DNA of 64,000 nt. Source: Pseudomonas putida. Lineage in GTDB: Bacteria > Pseudomonadota > Gammaproteobacteria > Pseudomonadales > Pseudomonadaceae. A program made the position numbers and the translations under genes. The notes under the pieces were generated by a model. It was not told the origin of the DNA. It searched no databases and was given only the letters and a program-made list of their open reading frames with translations. Within the stretch, counting starts at the first letter, position 1; each line of letters begins with the position of its first letter. The stretch is from assembly GCF_026625125.1 (NCBI RefSeq), contig NZ_CP113097.1, positions 1,550,001-1,614,000 on the forward strand, given 5' to 3'. Below, one piece after another: positions 1-8,120 of this stretch.

Positions 1-114
1 TGGTATTCTACAGGCCAATGCTTGCGTCTTGAGCCTATGGATGGCCAGGAAATTAACACGCTAGGCGTACATTTTAGCGCCGTTGCGCTCATTCGTGACG
101 GCGGTCAGAAATAA
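1..114 (+). CDS. 3' end of an upstream gene (partial, unidentified)
   Basis: Frame 1 is open from the first base to a TAA at 112-114, giving 37 residues that end in the motif ALIRDGGQK. The composition looks like real protein and the frame has no internal stop, so this is probably the C-terminus of a gene starting outside the window. It is too short for me to name a family. An untranslated gap of about 55 bases separates it from manC. A chance open frame of this length is possible. Confidence 0.4.
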   Translation, partial: WYSTGQCLRLEPMDGQEINTLGVHFSAVALIRDGGQK

Positions 115-170
115 GACACATGCAGGTTGCCTGAGGTTGACAACTTCAAGTGGCCGTTAAGGACTCGAAT

Positions 171-1613
171 ATGGAATTGATCCCGGTAATTTTATCCGGT
201 GGCGTTGGCAGCCGTCTGTGGCCAGTATCCCGTGAGGCTCACCCCAAGCCGTTCATGACGCTGCCCGACGGGCAAAATCTTATTCAGAAGACTTTTCTGC
301 GTGCCGCCCGTCTAGACGGCGTGGTTGAAGTGCTCACCGTTACCAATCGTGAACTGCTGTTCAAAACTGAAGACGAATACCGGACCATCAATACCCAAGC
401 CCTTGCACAAGGCTATATCCTTGAGCCTTTCGGCCGCAATACTGCTGCTGCGGTAGCTGCCGCAGCGTTGCAGTTGCACCAGAGTCATGGGCCGCAGGCC
501 CACATGCTGGTCCTGGCTGCCGACCACCTGATCCAGAACGAAGAAGCCTTCGCCGAAGCGGTAGCCAAGGCGATCAACCTTTCTTCGCAAGGCTGGCTGG
601 TGACGTTCGGTATCAAACCTCAGTATCCGGAGACCGGCTTCGGCTACATCGAGGCGGCCGCTGGTGGCTCGCTGGAAGGTGGCCTGAAGGTCGAGCGCTT
701 CGTTGAGAAGCCTGACCTGAAAACCGCAGAGTCCTATGTAAAGGCCGGCAACTATTTCTGGAATGCGGGCATGTTCTGCTTCCAGGTCGGTGCTGTCATC
801 GAGGAGTTCAAGGCTCACGCCCCGGACGTGCTCGACGCTGTTGCGCAAACCCTCGAAGCCTCCCGCCGCTCAACCTCCAAGGGCTACAGCTGCCTGGCTC
901 TGGATGCCGACAGCTTTGCCAATGTGCCCGACATCTCCATCGACTATGCCCTGATGGAGCGCTCGCAGAAGGTCGCAACCATTCCGTGCGACATCGGCTG
1001 GAGCGACATCGGCTCGTGGAACGCGGTCAGCGAACTGACCCCCCCGGACGAGCACGGCAACCGCTTCGAAGGCGAAGTGATGGCCTATGGCGCAAGCAAC
1101 AACTACGTCAGCACCGAAGACCGCCTGGCTGCCCTGGTCGGCGTTCAGGACCTGCTGGTGGTCGATACCCCCGATGCGCTGCTGATTGCGCACAAGGACC
1201 ACGCCCAGGACGTCAAACACATCGTCAAGCGCCTGAAAAGCGACGGCCACGCTGCCCACTTGCTGCACCAGACCGTGCATCGCCCGTGGGGCACCTACAC
1301 CACGCTCGAAGACGGCGAGCGCTTCAAGATCAAGCGCATCGTGGTCAAGCCTAAGGCGTCGCTTTCGCTGCAGATGCACCATCACCGCAGCGAACACTGG
1401 ATCGTGGTCAGCGGCATGGCGGTAGTGGTCAACGATGACCAGGAGCTGATGCTCAACACCAATGAGTCCACCTTCATTCGTGCCGGCCACAAGCACCGTT
1501 TGGAAAACCCAGGTGTCATAGACCTGGTCCTGATCGAAGTGCAAAGCGGTGACTACCTCGGCGAAGACGACATCGTCCGCTTCGAGGACAAATACGGTCG
1601 TTGCAACGCCTGA
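171..1613 (+). CDS. manC: Mannose-1-phosphate guanylyltransferase / mannose-6-phosphate isomerase
   Basis: Bifunctional type II PMI-GMP enzyme of the AlgA/WbpW/ManC family. The N-terminal nucleotidyltransferase domain makes GDP-mannose from mannose-1-phosphate and GTP. The C-terminal cupin domain isomerises fructose-6-phosphate and mannose-6-phosphate. The signature [15 protein letters not shown] near the start is the pyrophosphorylase loop. FVEKPD around residue 180 is typical of the family, and [10 protein letters not shown] with later [10 protein letters not shown] is the metal-binding isomerase site. About 480 residues is the usual length. I chose ATG 171 over the in-frame GTG 150 because AAGGA lies about 8 bases upstream of 171. 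The product feeds gmd/rmd (37930-39857) and the exporter genes downstream. Confidence 0.95.
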   Translation: MELIPVILSGGVGSRLWPVSREAHPKPFMTLPDGQNLIQKTFLRAARLDGVVEVLTVTNRELLFKTEDEYRTINTQALAQGYILEPFGRNTAAAVAAAALQLHQSHGPQAHMLVLAADHLIQNEEAFAEAVAKAINLSSQGWLVTFGIKPQYPETGFGYIEAAAGGSLEGGLKVERFVEKPDLKTAESYVKAGNYFWNAGMFCFQVGAVIEEFKAHAPDVLDAVAQTLEASRRSTSKGYSCLALDADSFANVPDISIDYALMERSQKVATIPCDIGWSDIGSWNAVSELTPPDEHGNRFEGEVMAYGASNNYVSTEDRLAALVGVQDLLVVDTPDALLIAHKDHAQDVKHIVKRLKSDGHAAHLLHQTVHRPWGTYTTLEDGERFKIKRIVVKPKASLSLQMHHHRSEHWIVVSGMAVVVNDDQELMLNTNESTFIRAGHKHRLENPGVIDLVLIEVQSGDYLGEDDIVRFEDKYGRCNA

Positions 1614-1629
1614 TATCAGGCCTTCCCGT

Positions 1630-1668
1630 CGGCCCGTGAGCGCCTCGCCGAGGCCACGGGCCGATTTT
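1630..1668 (+). terminator. Hairpin after manC, probable intrinsic terminator
   Basis: CGGCCCGTG (1630-1638) pairs with CACGGGCCG (1655-1663). The intervening bases can form a second stem, GCCTC/GAGGC. The stem is followed by ATTTTC. It lies between manC and the phosphomannomutase gene, so it may make their expression partly independent. Confidence 0.55.
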
Positions 1669-1743
1669 CATGCGGCAATTCAATCGCCGACCATCCCCTT
1701 CCAGACGGTGGCTGCCCAGGCGGCGCCGCATCGAGAGAGATGT

Positions 1744-3105
1744 ATGTACGCACCTATCCAGACCCGCTGTTTCAAAGCCTATGACATCCGCGGCCAAGTG
1801 CCGACCGACCTCAACGACGACATTGCCTACCGCATTGGCCGCGCCCTGGTGGCACAGCTGGGCGGGCGCAGCTACGTGGTCGGCCGCGACATGCGCCTGG
1901 AAAGCCCTGGCCTGTCCCGTGCCCTGATGAAGGGCCTGACCGAAGGCGGCGCCGACGTGATCGACATCGGCCTGTGCGGGACCGAAGAAGTCTACTTCGC
2001 CACCAGCCATTACCAGGCTGATGGCGGCATCATGGTCACCGCCAGCCACAACCCCAAGGGTTACAACGGCATGAAACTGGTGCGCGAGCAGTCGCGCCCG
2101 ATTAGCGGCGACACCGGCCTGAACGACATCCGCCAGCGTGTGGAAGCCGGCGACCTCGGCTCCCTGGCCGCCACACCTGGCAGCGTGCGCGAAGCGTTCG
2201 ACAAGACCGCTTACATCGACCACCTGCTGACCTACGTCAACCTGTCGGCCCTCAAGCCGCTCAAGGTGCTGGCCGACCCGGGCAATGGCGCCGTTGGCCC
2301 GGTACTGGAGCTGCTCAAAGCCCGCCTGCCGCTGGACATCACCATCATCAACGGTGAGCCGGATGGCAACTTCCCCAATGGCATTCCCAACCCACTGCTG
2401 CCAGAAAACCGCGAGCTGACCCGTCAGGCCGTGCTCGACACCGGCGCCGATATGGGTATCGCTTTCGACGGCGACTTCGACCGCTGCTTCTTCTTCGACA
2501 ACCAGGGCCGTTTCATCGAGGGCTACTATGTTGTCGGCCTGCTGGCTGAAATGCTGCTGGCCAAGCACCCCGGCAGCAAGATCATCCACGACCCGCGCCT
2601 GACCTGGAACACCATCGAGCAAGTCGAAGCGGCGGGCGGCATCGCCATCCAGAGCAAGACCGGCCATGCCTTCATCAAGGAGCGCATGCGTGCCGAAGAC
2701 GCCGTGTATGGCGGCGAGATGAGCGCGCACCACTATTTCCGCGATTTCGCCTACTGCGACAGCGGCAATATCCCGTGGCTGCTGGTTGCCGAGCTGATGA
2801 GCGTCACTGGCAAGAGCCTGGCCCAACTGGTGGACGAGCGTATTGCTGCATTCCCGTGCAGTGGCGAGATCAACTACGAAGTGGCCGATGTCAAGGGCTC
2901 CATCGAACAGATCCTGGCGTTCTACCTGCCGCACAAGCCGAACGTGGACCGTACCGACGGCATCAGTGTCGAATTCGCCGATTGGCGTTTCAGCTTGCGG
3001 GGCTCTAACACTGAGCCGCTGCTGCGCCTGAATGTGGAATCTCGTGGCGATACCGCGCTGGTGGATAAGCGCGTGGCGGAAATTGCCGGGTTGATCACAG
3101 GCTGA
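1744..3105 (+). CDS. manB: Phosphomannomutase, CpsG/ManB type
   Basis: Converts mannose-6-phosphate to mannose-1-phosphate for GDP-mannose synthesis. The 453-residue protein has the alpha-D-phosphohexomutase motifs. The phosphoserine loop is [13 protein letters not shown] (catalytic Ser about 101), the metal site is DGDFDRC (Asp 242/244/246), the sugar loop is GGEMSAHH (about 323-330), and the phosphate-binding RGSNTEP is near the C-terminus. The N-terminus (FKAYDIRG) and TASHNP match the enterobacterial CpsG/ManB branch better than Pseudomonas AlgC, which has SGSHNP. I start at ATG 1744 because the upstream extension runs back through the hairpin at 1630-1668. GAGAGA lies just upstream. It is probably dedicated to this polysaccharide, with algC elsewhere. 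Confidence 0.93.
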   Translation: MYAPIQTRCFKAYDIRGQVPTDLNDDIAYRIGRALVAQLGGRSYVVGRDMRLESPGLSRALMKGLTEGGADVIDIGLCGTEEVYFATSHYQADGGIMVTASHNPKGYNGMKLVREQSRPISGDTGLNDIRQRVEAGDLGSLAATPGSVREAFDKTAYIDHLLTYVNLSALKPLKVLADPGNGAVGPVLELLKARLPLDITIINGEPDGNFPNGIPNPLLPENRELTRQAVLDTGADMGIAFDGDFDRCFFFDNQGRFIEGYYVVGLLAEMLLAKHPGSKIIHDPRLTWNTIEQVEAAGGIAIQSKTGHAFIKERMRAEDAVYGGEMSAHHYFRDFAYCDSGNIPWLLVAELMSVTGKSLAQLVDERIAAFPCSGEINYEVADVKGSIEQILAFYLPHKPNVDRTDGISVEFADWRFSLRGSNTEPLLRLNVESRGDTALVDKRVAEIAGLITG

Positions 3106-3151
3106 TTTCGTACTGATCAGCCTGTAGCCGGCATTTTGTCGGCGGTCACCC

Positions 3152-3179
3152 CCGTCAGAGCACTTCAGCGCTCTGACGG
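3152..3179 (+). terminator. Hairpin between phosphomannomutase and glycosyltransferase genes
   Basis: CCGTCAGAGC (3152-3161) and GCTCTGACGG (3170-3179) form a perfect 10-bp stem with an 8-base loop. There is no U-tract after it, so it may be a processing or attenuation hairpin rather than a full terminator. Confidence 0.4.
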
Positions 3180-3230
3180 CACTCTCGAAAACGTGCGCGC
3201 CGACCCGCGCAGCCAGGTAACTCCGACTCG

Positions 3231-4427
3231 ATGAAGCTCCTGTTCAACACCCAATCGCTTTTACCGCCACTTACCGGAATTGGTAATTACACGTTCAATT
3301 TGCTTGAGCAGCTGCTGCTTGAGGATATCGAGGTTATCGATTGCTTCCTGGGTGCACGTTTTTACAGCGCCGAGCAGGCGCTGGCCAATTGCATCGAGGC
3401 CAGTGCCCGCTACTCGCAGAAAGATGACGGTGACGTTAAACCAGGTGCTGGCCAGCAGATGACGTTGCAATTGCGAGAGGTGTTGAAGCGCTGGACGTTC
3501 ACTTATCGAGCCCGTGAAGCCTTGGTCGATGCCAGGCGCCGCTATCATGCCGGTGAGCGCCGACATTACCTTTACCACGAGCCCAACTTCATCCTCAAAC
3601 CGCACTCAGGCCCCAGCATCGCGACGATTCATGACTTATCGTTCCTTCACTACCCGCAGTTTCATCCACGCAAACGTGTCGAATGGCTGACGGCGCAGTT
3701 ACCGCACACCCTCAAACGCGCTGATTTCCTGATCACTGATTCGGATTTGATTCGCGATGAGCTGATTGGTGATTTCGGCGTCAGTGCAGACAAGGTACGA
3801 ACCGTTTATCTCGGTGCATCGGCGCGCTATTACCCGCAGACACCCGAGCAGACCAGTGCAACGCTGCAGCGTCATGGTTTGCAGCACGGTCGTTATGTGT
3901 TGTTTGTCGGCACCCTGGAGCCACGCAAAGGTGTGGATACCCTGATCGATGCCTGGTGCCAGCTGCCGCAGGGGTTACGCGAAGAGTATCCGTTGGTCTT
4001 GGCGGGTGCGCCTGGGTGGCATAACCATGAGCTGAATGAACGTATCAAGACATTGACAGTCACTCATGGCCTGCGTCAGTTATCCTTTGTCCCTGGCGAT
4101 GACCTGCCGACGCTGTACGCTGGTGCCGCGGTTTTCTCCTACCCATCGCTGTACGAAGGGTTTGGCCTGCCGGTGCTTGAGGCGATGCAGTGCGGGGTAC
4201 CGGTGATATGTACCGCGGATACGTCCATGGCAGAGTTTTGCCAAGGTAGTGCGTTGTTGGTGGAACGTGGGAATGCTGACCAGTTGGCTGGGCAACTGGC
4301 TGCGCTTCTGAATGACGAGCCATTACGCAGCAAGGTGGCCAATGCCGGCCAGCTTCGCGCCACAGCGTTTTCATGGAAGCGCTGCGCGCAGGAAACACTA
4401 GCAGTCTATCGGGCCGTCAGCCCGTGA
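3231..4427 (+). CDS. GT4-family glycosyltransferase (WbpY/WbpX-like)
   Basis: Cytosolic GT-B glycosyltransferase of 398 residues. The N-terminal half opens with LTGIGNYTFNL, the glycine-rich acceptor-side loop. The second Rossmann domain begins with FVGTLEPRKGVDTLIDAW (about 225-242). The donor-binding EX7E motif is YEGFGLPVLEAMQCG (E309, E317). It is clearly paralogous to the gene at 39854, sharing LTGIG, ATxHDLS, LITDS and GTxEPRK. That relationship suggests a mannosyl- or rhamnosyltransferase using a GDP-sugar, as in D-rhamnan synthesis. The donor and linkage cannot be read from the sequence. It sits just before wzm/wzt in the same direction. Confidence 0.85.
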   Translation: MKLLFNTQSLLPPLTGIGNYTFNLLEQLLLEDIEVIDCFLGARFYSAEQALANCIEASARYSQKDDGDVKPGAGQQMTLQLREVLKRWTFTYRAREALVDARRRYHAGERRHYLYHEPNFILKPHSGPSIATIHDLSFLHYPQFHPRKRVEWLTAQLPHTLKRADFLITDSDLIRDELIGDFGVSADKVRTVYLGASARYYPQTPEQTSATLQRHGLQHGRYVLFVGTLEPRKGVDTLIDAWCQLPQGLREEYPLVLAGAPGWHNHELNERIKTLTVTHGLRQLSFVPGDDLPTLYAGAAVFSYPSLYEGFGLPVLEAMQCGVPVICTADTSMAEFCQGSALLVERGNADQLAGQLAALLNDEPLRSKVANAGQLRATAFSWKRCAQETLAVYRAVSP

Positions 4428-4539
4428 GAGGAGCGTTAGACATGCCTTCTCAAGCCCTTATGTCCCATGCCCTGCATTGCTTACGCACCGCGAGGGTGTT
4501 TCAACCAGGAAGCCTTATGTACATGGTGAGTCCAGAACA

Positions 4540-5340
4540 ATGAATACGCCGCTGTCGCTAATGAAAGATGTACTGCGTTACCGCGGTCTGATATTCGCGA
4601 TCACCCTGAGGGAGATCAAAAGCCGCTATGCCGGGTCGACCTTCGGCGCCTTGTGGCTGGTGGTGCCCCCTATTTTCATGGTGTTCATCTATACCGTAAT
4701 CTTCTCGCGCCTGATGCAGGCTCGTATGCCCGGTATCGAACACCAGTACGCCTACAGCATTTATCTGTGCGCAGGCTTGATCACCTGGAACCTGCTGTTG
4801 GAGCTGGTGCAGCGTGGCAAGGGGGTTTTCCTAGAACATGCCAACCTGATCAAGAAATCAAGCTTCCCCAAGTTCATCCTGTTCATTCCAGTCATCGCCA
4901 CGGCAGCGCTCAACAGCCTGATCCTGCTGATATTGGTAGTGCTGTTCATGGTCATATCAGGTTTCCCGCTGATGACCACTGCCTTGGTTTTGATACCGGT
5001 ATTGCTTACCACTGTGCTGCTGGGAATCGCGCTGGGTGCTTTTCTAGCCACCCTGAACGTGTTTTTCCGTGATATCGGTCAGCTGAGTGACGTGATCTTC
5101 CAGGCGCTGTTCTGGGCAACGCCCATCGTCTATCCACTCAGTATTCTGTCCGAACACGTACAGGCAATGCTTTCGTGGAACCCGATCTTCCCTCTGGTGC
5201 TGACGGCGCAGAAGGCGTTGCTGGGCGAGCCGGTAGGCTTGTCGCAACTGGCCTATCCATTCGGCTTTGCCGTCATCGTTTTCCTTCTGGCTGTGGTGCT
5301 TTATCAGCGCAGCTACAACGACCTGCTTGATCAGATCTGA
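4540..5340 (+). CDS. wzm: O-polysaccharide ABC exporter, permease
   Basis: Inner-membrane subunit of an ABC-2 type exporter that moves undecaprenyl-linked O-polysaccharide to the periplasm. The 266-residue protein starts with the amphipathic stretch ending TLREIKSRYAGS, typical of Wzm/TagG/KpsM permeases. It has about six hydrophobic segments (for example LVVPPIFMVFIYTVIF and LILLILVVLFMVIS) and the late motif FFRDIGQL with ATPIVYP. ATG 4540 was chosen because residues upstream of it are not family-like; the ribosome-binding site is weak. One base separates its stop from wzt. A Wzm/Wzt pair implies export without a Wzx flippase. Confidence 0.95.
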   Translation: MNTPLSLMKDVLRYRGLIFAITLREIKSRYAGSTFGALWLVVPPIFMVFIYTVIFSRLMQARMPGIEHQYAYSIYLCAGLITWNLLLELVQRGKGVFLEHANLIKKSSFPKFILFIPVIATAALNSLILLILVVLFMVISGFPLMTTALVLIPVLLTTVLLGIALGAFLATLNVFFRDIGQLSDVIFQALFWATPIVYPLSILSEHVQAMLSWNPIFPLVLTAQKALLGEPVGLSQLAYPFGFAVIVFLLAVVLYQRSYNDLLDQI

Positions 5341-5341
5341 T

Positions 5342-6550
5342 ATGACTATTCTCGTAGAACAGGTAGGCAAGGCCTATCCAAAACTCAAAGGTCGCTGGCA
5401 CGCACTGGGTACTTGGCTTGGGCTGTGCAAGCGCGATCAGAACTGGATCATCCGCAACGTCAGTTTCCAGGTAGGGCAGGGTGAGTCGGTCGGTATCATC
5501 GGGGTTAACGGCGCAGGCAAGAGTACGCTGCTGAAGATGATTACCGGTACCGCCATGCCGACGGAAGGCACCATTACCACCACAGGGCGCATAGCCGCGT
5601 TGCTGGAGCTGGGTATGGGCTTTCACCCCGAATTCACTGGCCGCCAGAACGTCGCGCTGGCCGGCCGCATGCAGGGGCTGGAGCGGGCCGAAATTGTCGC
5701 GTTGATGCCCGAGATCGAAGCCTTCGCGGAGATCGGTCATTACTTCGACATGCCCGTGCGCACGTATTCCTCCGGTATGTTTGTGCGCCTGGCGTTCAGT
5801 GTGGCGACTGCAGTGCGCCCGGAAGTGTTGATCGTGGACGAGGCCTTGGCGGTGGGCGATGCCTACTTCCAACACAAGTCTTTTGCCCGTATCCGGGACT
5901 TCCGCGAGCAGGGTACGACCTTGTTGTTCGTTTCCCACGACCCCGGCGCCATCAAGAGCCTGTGTGACCGTGCCATCCTGCTGGGTGATCACAAAATGTT
6001 GATGGATGGCCGCCCGGACGAAGTGCTGGACTACTACAACGCGCTGATTGCCAAAAAAGAAGAGGGTTCCTTACAGGCCCAAGCTGTCAATGCGCCCTAC
6101 GCAGGGCGCTCAGGCAACGGAAAGGCGCGTATCGAAGAGCTTACCCTCAGCAGCAATGGCCGGGCAGCCACCATGCTTGAAGTGGGTGCGCCGTTGACGT
6201 TGAACCTGAAAATCCGCGCTAACGAGCCGATTTACGACTTGTCGCTGGGCTTCATGTTCAAAGACCGCACGGGTTACGACATCTTCGGGACCAACACTTG
6301 GCTGCGTGGCGAGCTGCGTGACCTGGGCGTCGAGGCCGGTAAGGAGCAGCACCTGACCGTTACCATTCCGGCGTTCAACGTAGGGCCTGGCAGCTACAGC
6401 CTGACGTTGGCCCTGCACGGTGGCGCCGACCATATCGAGGATAACTTCGACTGGTGGGACAAGGCGGTGGTATTCAATGTGATCGCCAACAGCAGTTACA
6501 AGCACTTCGCTGGCGTGTGTGCCATGCAGGCAGAGTTCAAGCTTGACTGA
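5342..6550 (+). CDS. wzt: O-polysaccharide ABC exporter, ATPase with C-terminal carbohydrate-recognition domain
   Basis: Energises Wzm. From ATG 5342 the 402-residue protein has Walker A GVNGAGKST (about 54-62), ABC signature YSSGMFVRLA (about 142-151) and Walker B VLIVDEA (about 162-168). Unlike KpsT-type ATPases it carries a C-terminal beta-rich domain from about residue 261 to the end (FGTNTW, EDNFDWWD). In E. coli O8/O9a-type systems this domain recognises a modified non-reducing end of the finished chain. That implies a capped polymer here and gives a role to the methyltransferase next door. The start overlaps no coding sequence and follows the wzm stop by one base. Confidence 0.95.
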   Translation: MTILVEQVGKAYPKLKGRWHALGTWLGLCKRDQNWIIRNVSFQVGQGESVGIIGVNGAGKSTLLKMITGTAMPTEGTITTTGRIAALLELGMGFHPEFTGRQNVALAGRMQGLERAEIVALMPEIEAFAEIGHYFDMPVRTYSSGMFVRLAFSVATAVRPEVLIVDEALAVGDAYFQHKSFARIRDFREQGTTLLFVSHDPGAIKSLCDRAILLGDHKMLMDGRPDEVLDYYNALIAKKEEGSLQAQAVNAPYAGRSGNGKARIEELTLSSNGRAATMLEVGAPLTLNLKIRANEPIYDLSLGFMFKDRTGYDIFGTNTWLRGELRDLGVEAGKEQHLTVTIPAFNVGPGSYSLTLALHGGADHIEDNFDWWDKAVVFNVIANSSYKHFAGVCAMQAEFKLD

Positions 6551-6716
6551 CCGAGTAGAGGGCAGCCGCGTCGCTGTCAGGAACTGGCCGCCGTCGACGG
6601 TGGCAAGATGACCTGCGTAGAATGCCCGCCTCTGGTGTTCCCGTAACGTACGCAGCCAGTGCCGGGCGGTGAACCGCTGGTGCTGGCCACTCCACCCGTT
6701 TGAACACGTATGCATA

Positions 6717-8102
6717 ATGACTATCGATCTTAAAAAACTGCAGAAAACGATCCAAGCTGAAGTCAACCGTCGGGAGTACGAGCGTGTCACGGCCAGTGCC
6801 GGCAGTGCCAACCTGCCCAGTGACGTGCCCACCGACATCGTGCGCAGCTTCGAACTGATCGACCTCGAAGGCGTGCTGCCGGCTCGCCCCCAGGCGCCCG
6901 TGGAGCCGGAAGTCGCGGCCACCGCTCCCGCCAATGACGAGGCCCCGCAAGCCCAGACGCCACCTCCTAGCCTGTACCGCAAATTGCGCGCCTTACCGGT
7001 GGTGGGCAGATACTTCGGCCATCCGCGGGTCATGAATTTCCTCACCCGTGCGCGTCAGCGCCCGGGTGGGGCTACCTTGAAAAACCTCTTCATCACCCTG
7101 GCGCGCGCAGTGGTCGTGCGTATCCCCGGGGCGCTTCGCGTCATGCATGTGCTGGCCGTCACCCGTCATCTGCCCGAGCGACTGAATGCTCTGGAGTGGC
7201 ACATTGCCGACGGTAATACCCGCCTGCGCAATGTCGGCGTACAGGTACAGGACCAGACCAACCAGAGCCTTTATACCTACGGCCTGGCCATTCAGCAGAA
7301 CGAGCAGTACCTGATCGAACGCATGCGGCGCCTGGAACAACTGGTGCGCCAGCAGACCATGACCATCGCTGAACTGCAGGCGAGGCCACAGGCCAGTGCC
7401 AGCGGTGCAGCGTTGCCTGCGGTGGCTGAAGCGCCGGGCATGCCGGCTGAGCTCTATCTGGAGTTCGAAGCCAATTTCCGCGGCTCGCCGGAAATGATCC
7501 GCGAACGGCTCAAACACAACCTCACTTACTTCCCGGTCGACCCGCAATGGCTCACGCACCCTGTGCTGGACCTCGGTTGCGGGCGCGGTGAGTGGCTGCA
7601 ACTGCTCAAAGAGCAGGGCATCCCTGCGATCGGCGTCGATTCCAACAGCGCCATGATCGACAGTTGCAAGCAGGCCGGCCTTGAAGTTTACATGGGCGAT
7701 GCCTTGGAGTATCTGGCTGCCATGCCTGCCCACAGTTTGTCGGGGCTGACAGCTTTCCACATCATCGAGCACCTGCCGCTTGACGTTTTCATCCGCCTGA
7801 TCGACGAAGCGCTTCGGGTTGTGCGCCCCGGTGGCGCGGTACTGTTCGAAACCCCGAACCCAGAAAACCTGATCACCGGGGCCTGCAACTTCTATGTCGA
7901 CCCAACGCACCGCAACCCGCTGCCGCCGGCGCTGGTGGCGTTTCTGCTGAAGGCCCGTGGTTTTGAGCGTGTTGAAATCGACCGTCGACACCCAGCTGAC
8001 CCCTCGCTCCTGCTCAAGGGCAGTGACGAAGCCATCACAGGCCCGCTCAACGGCTTGCTGTTCGGGCCGCAGGATTACGCAGCCATTGGTTATGCGCCTT
8101 GA
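6717..8102 (+). CDS. SAM-dependent methyltransferase with coiled coil, candidate chain terminator
   Basis: 461 residues from ATG 6717. After a variable, proline/alanine-rich N-terminus, a predicted coiled coil spans about 150-221 (RLNALEWHIADGNTRL onwards). A class I methyltransferase domain follows from about 245. Its SAM-binding motif is LDLGCGRGEWL (about 284-294), then GVDSN, TAFHIIEHLP and ETPNPENL, and DPTHRNPLPP at about 395-404. This set resembles the methyltransferase part of WbdD-type O-antigen terminators, but no kinase domain is present. It probably adds a terminal O-methyl group recognised by Wzt. Acceptor and position are inferred. It follows wzt by 166 bases and precedes two large glycosyltransferases. 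Confidence 0.8.
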   Translation: MTIDLKKLQKTIQAEVNRREYERVTASAGSANLPSDVPTDIVRSFELIDLEGVLPARPQAPVEPEVAATAPANDEAPQAQTPPPSLYRKLRALPVVGRYFGHPRVMNFLTRARQRPGGATLKNLFITLARAVVVRIPGALRVMHVLAVTRHLPERLNALEWHIADGNTRLRNVGVQVQDQTNQSLYTYGLAIQQNEQYLIERMRRLEQLVRQQTMTIAELQARPQASASGAALPAVAEAPGMPAELYLEFEANFRGSPEMIRERLKHNLTYFPVDPQWLTHPVLDLGCGRGEWLQLLKEQGIPAIGVDSNSAMIDSCKQAGLEVYMGDALEYLAAMPAHSLSGLTAFHIIEHLPLDVFIRLIDEALRVVRPGGAVLFETPNPENLITGACNFYVDPTHRNPLPPALVAFLLKARGFERVEIDRRHPADPSLLLKGSDEAITGPLNGLLFGPQDYAAIGYAP

Positions 8103-8120
8103 TAGGGCTGGAGTGCTCCC

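Noticed and set aside
1..150. JUMPstart/ops antitermination element before the O-antigen genes
   Set aside because: A GGCGGT occurs at 100-105, but the full ops sequence GGCGGTAGCGTG is absent.
1516..2934. 472-residue open frame on the (-) strand
   Set aside because: Antisense to the phosphomannomutase gene with all its conserved motifs; composition is typical of a shadow frame.
6551..6716. Remnant SDR coding sequence between wzt and the methyltransferase gene
   Set aside because: Short stretches such as AVDGG can be read in either direction, but nothing extends into a recognisable domain.
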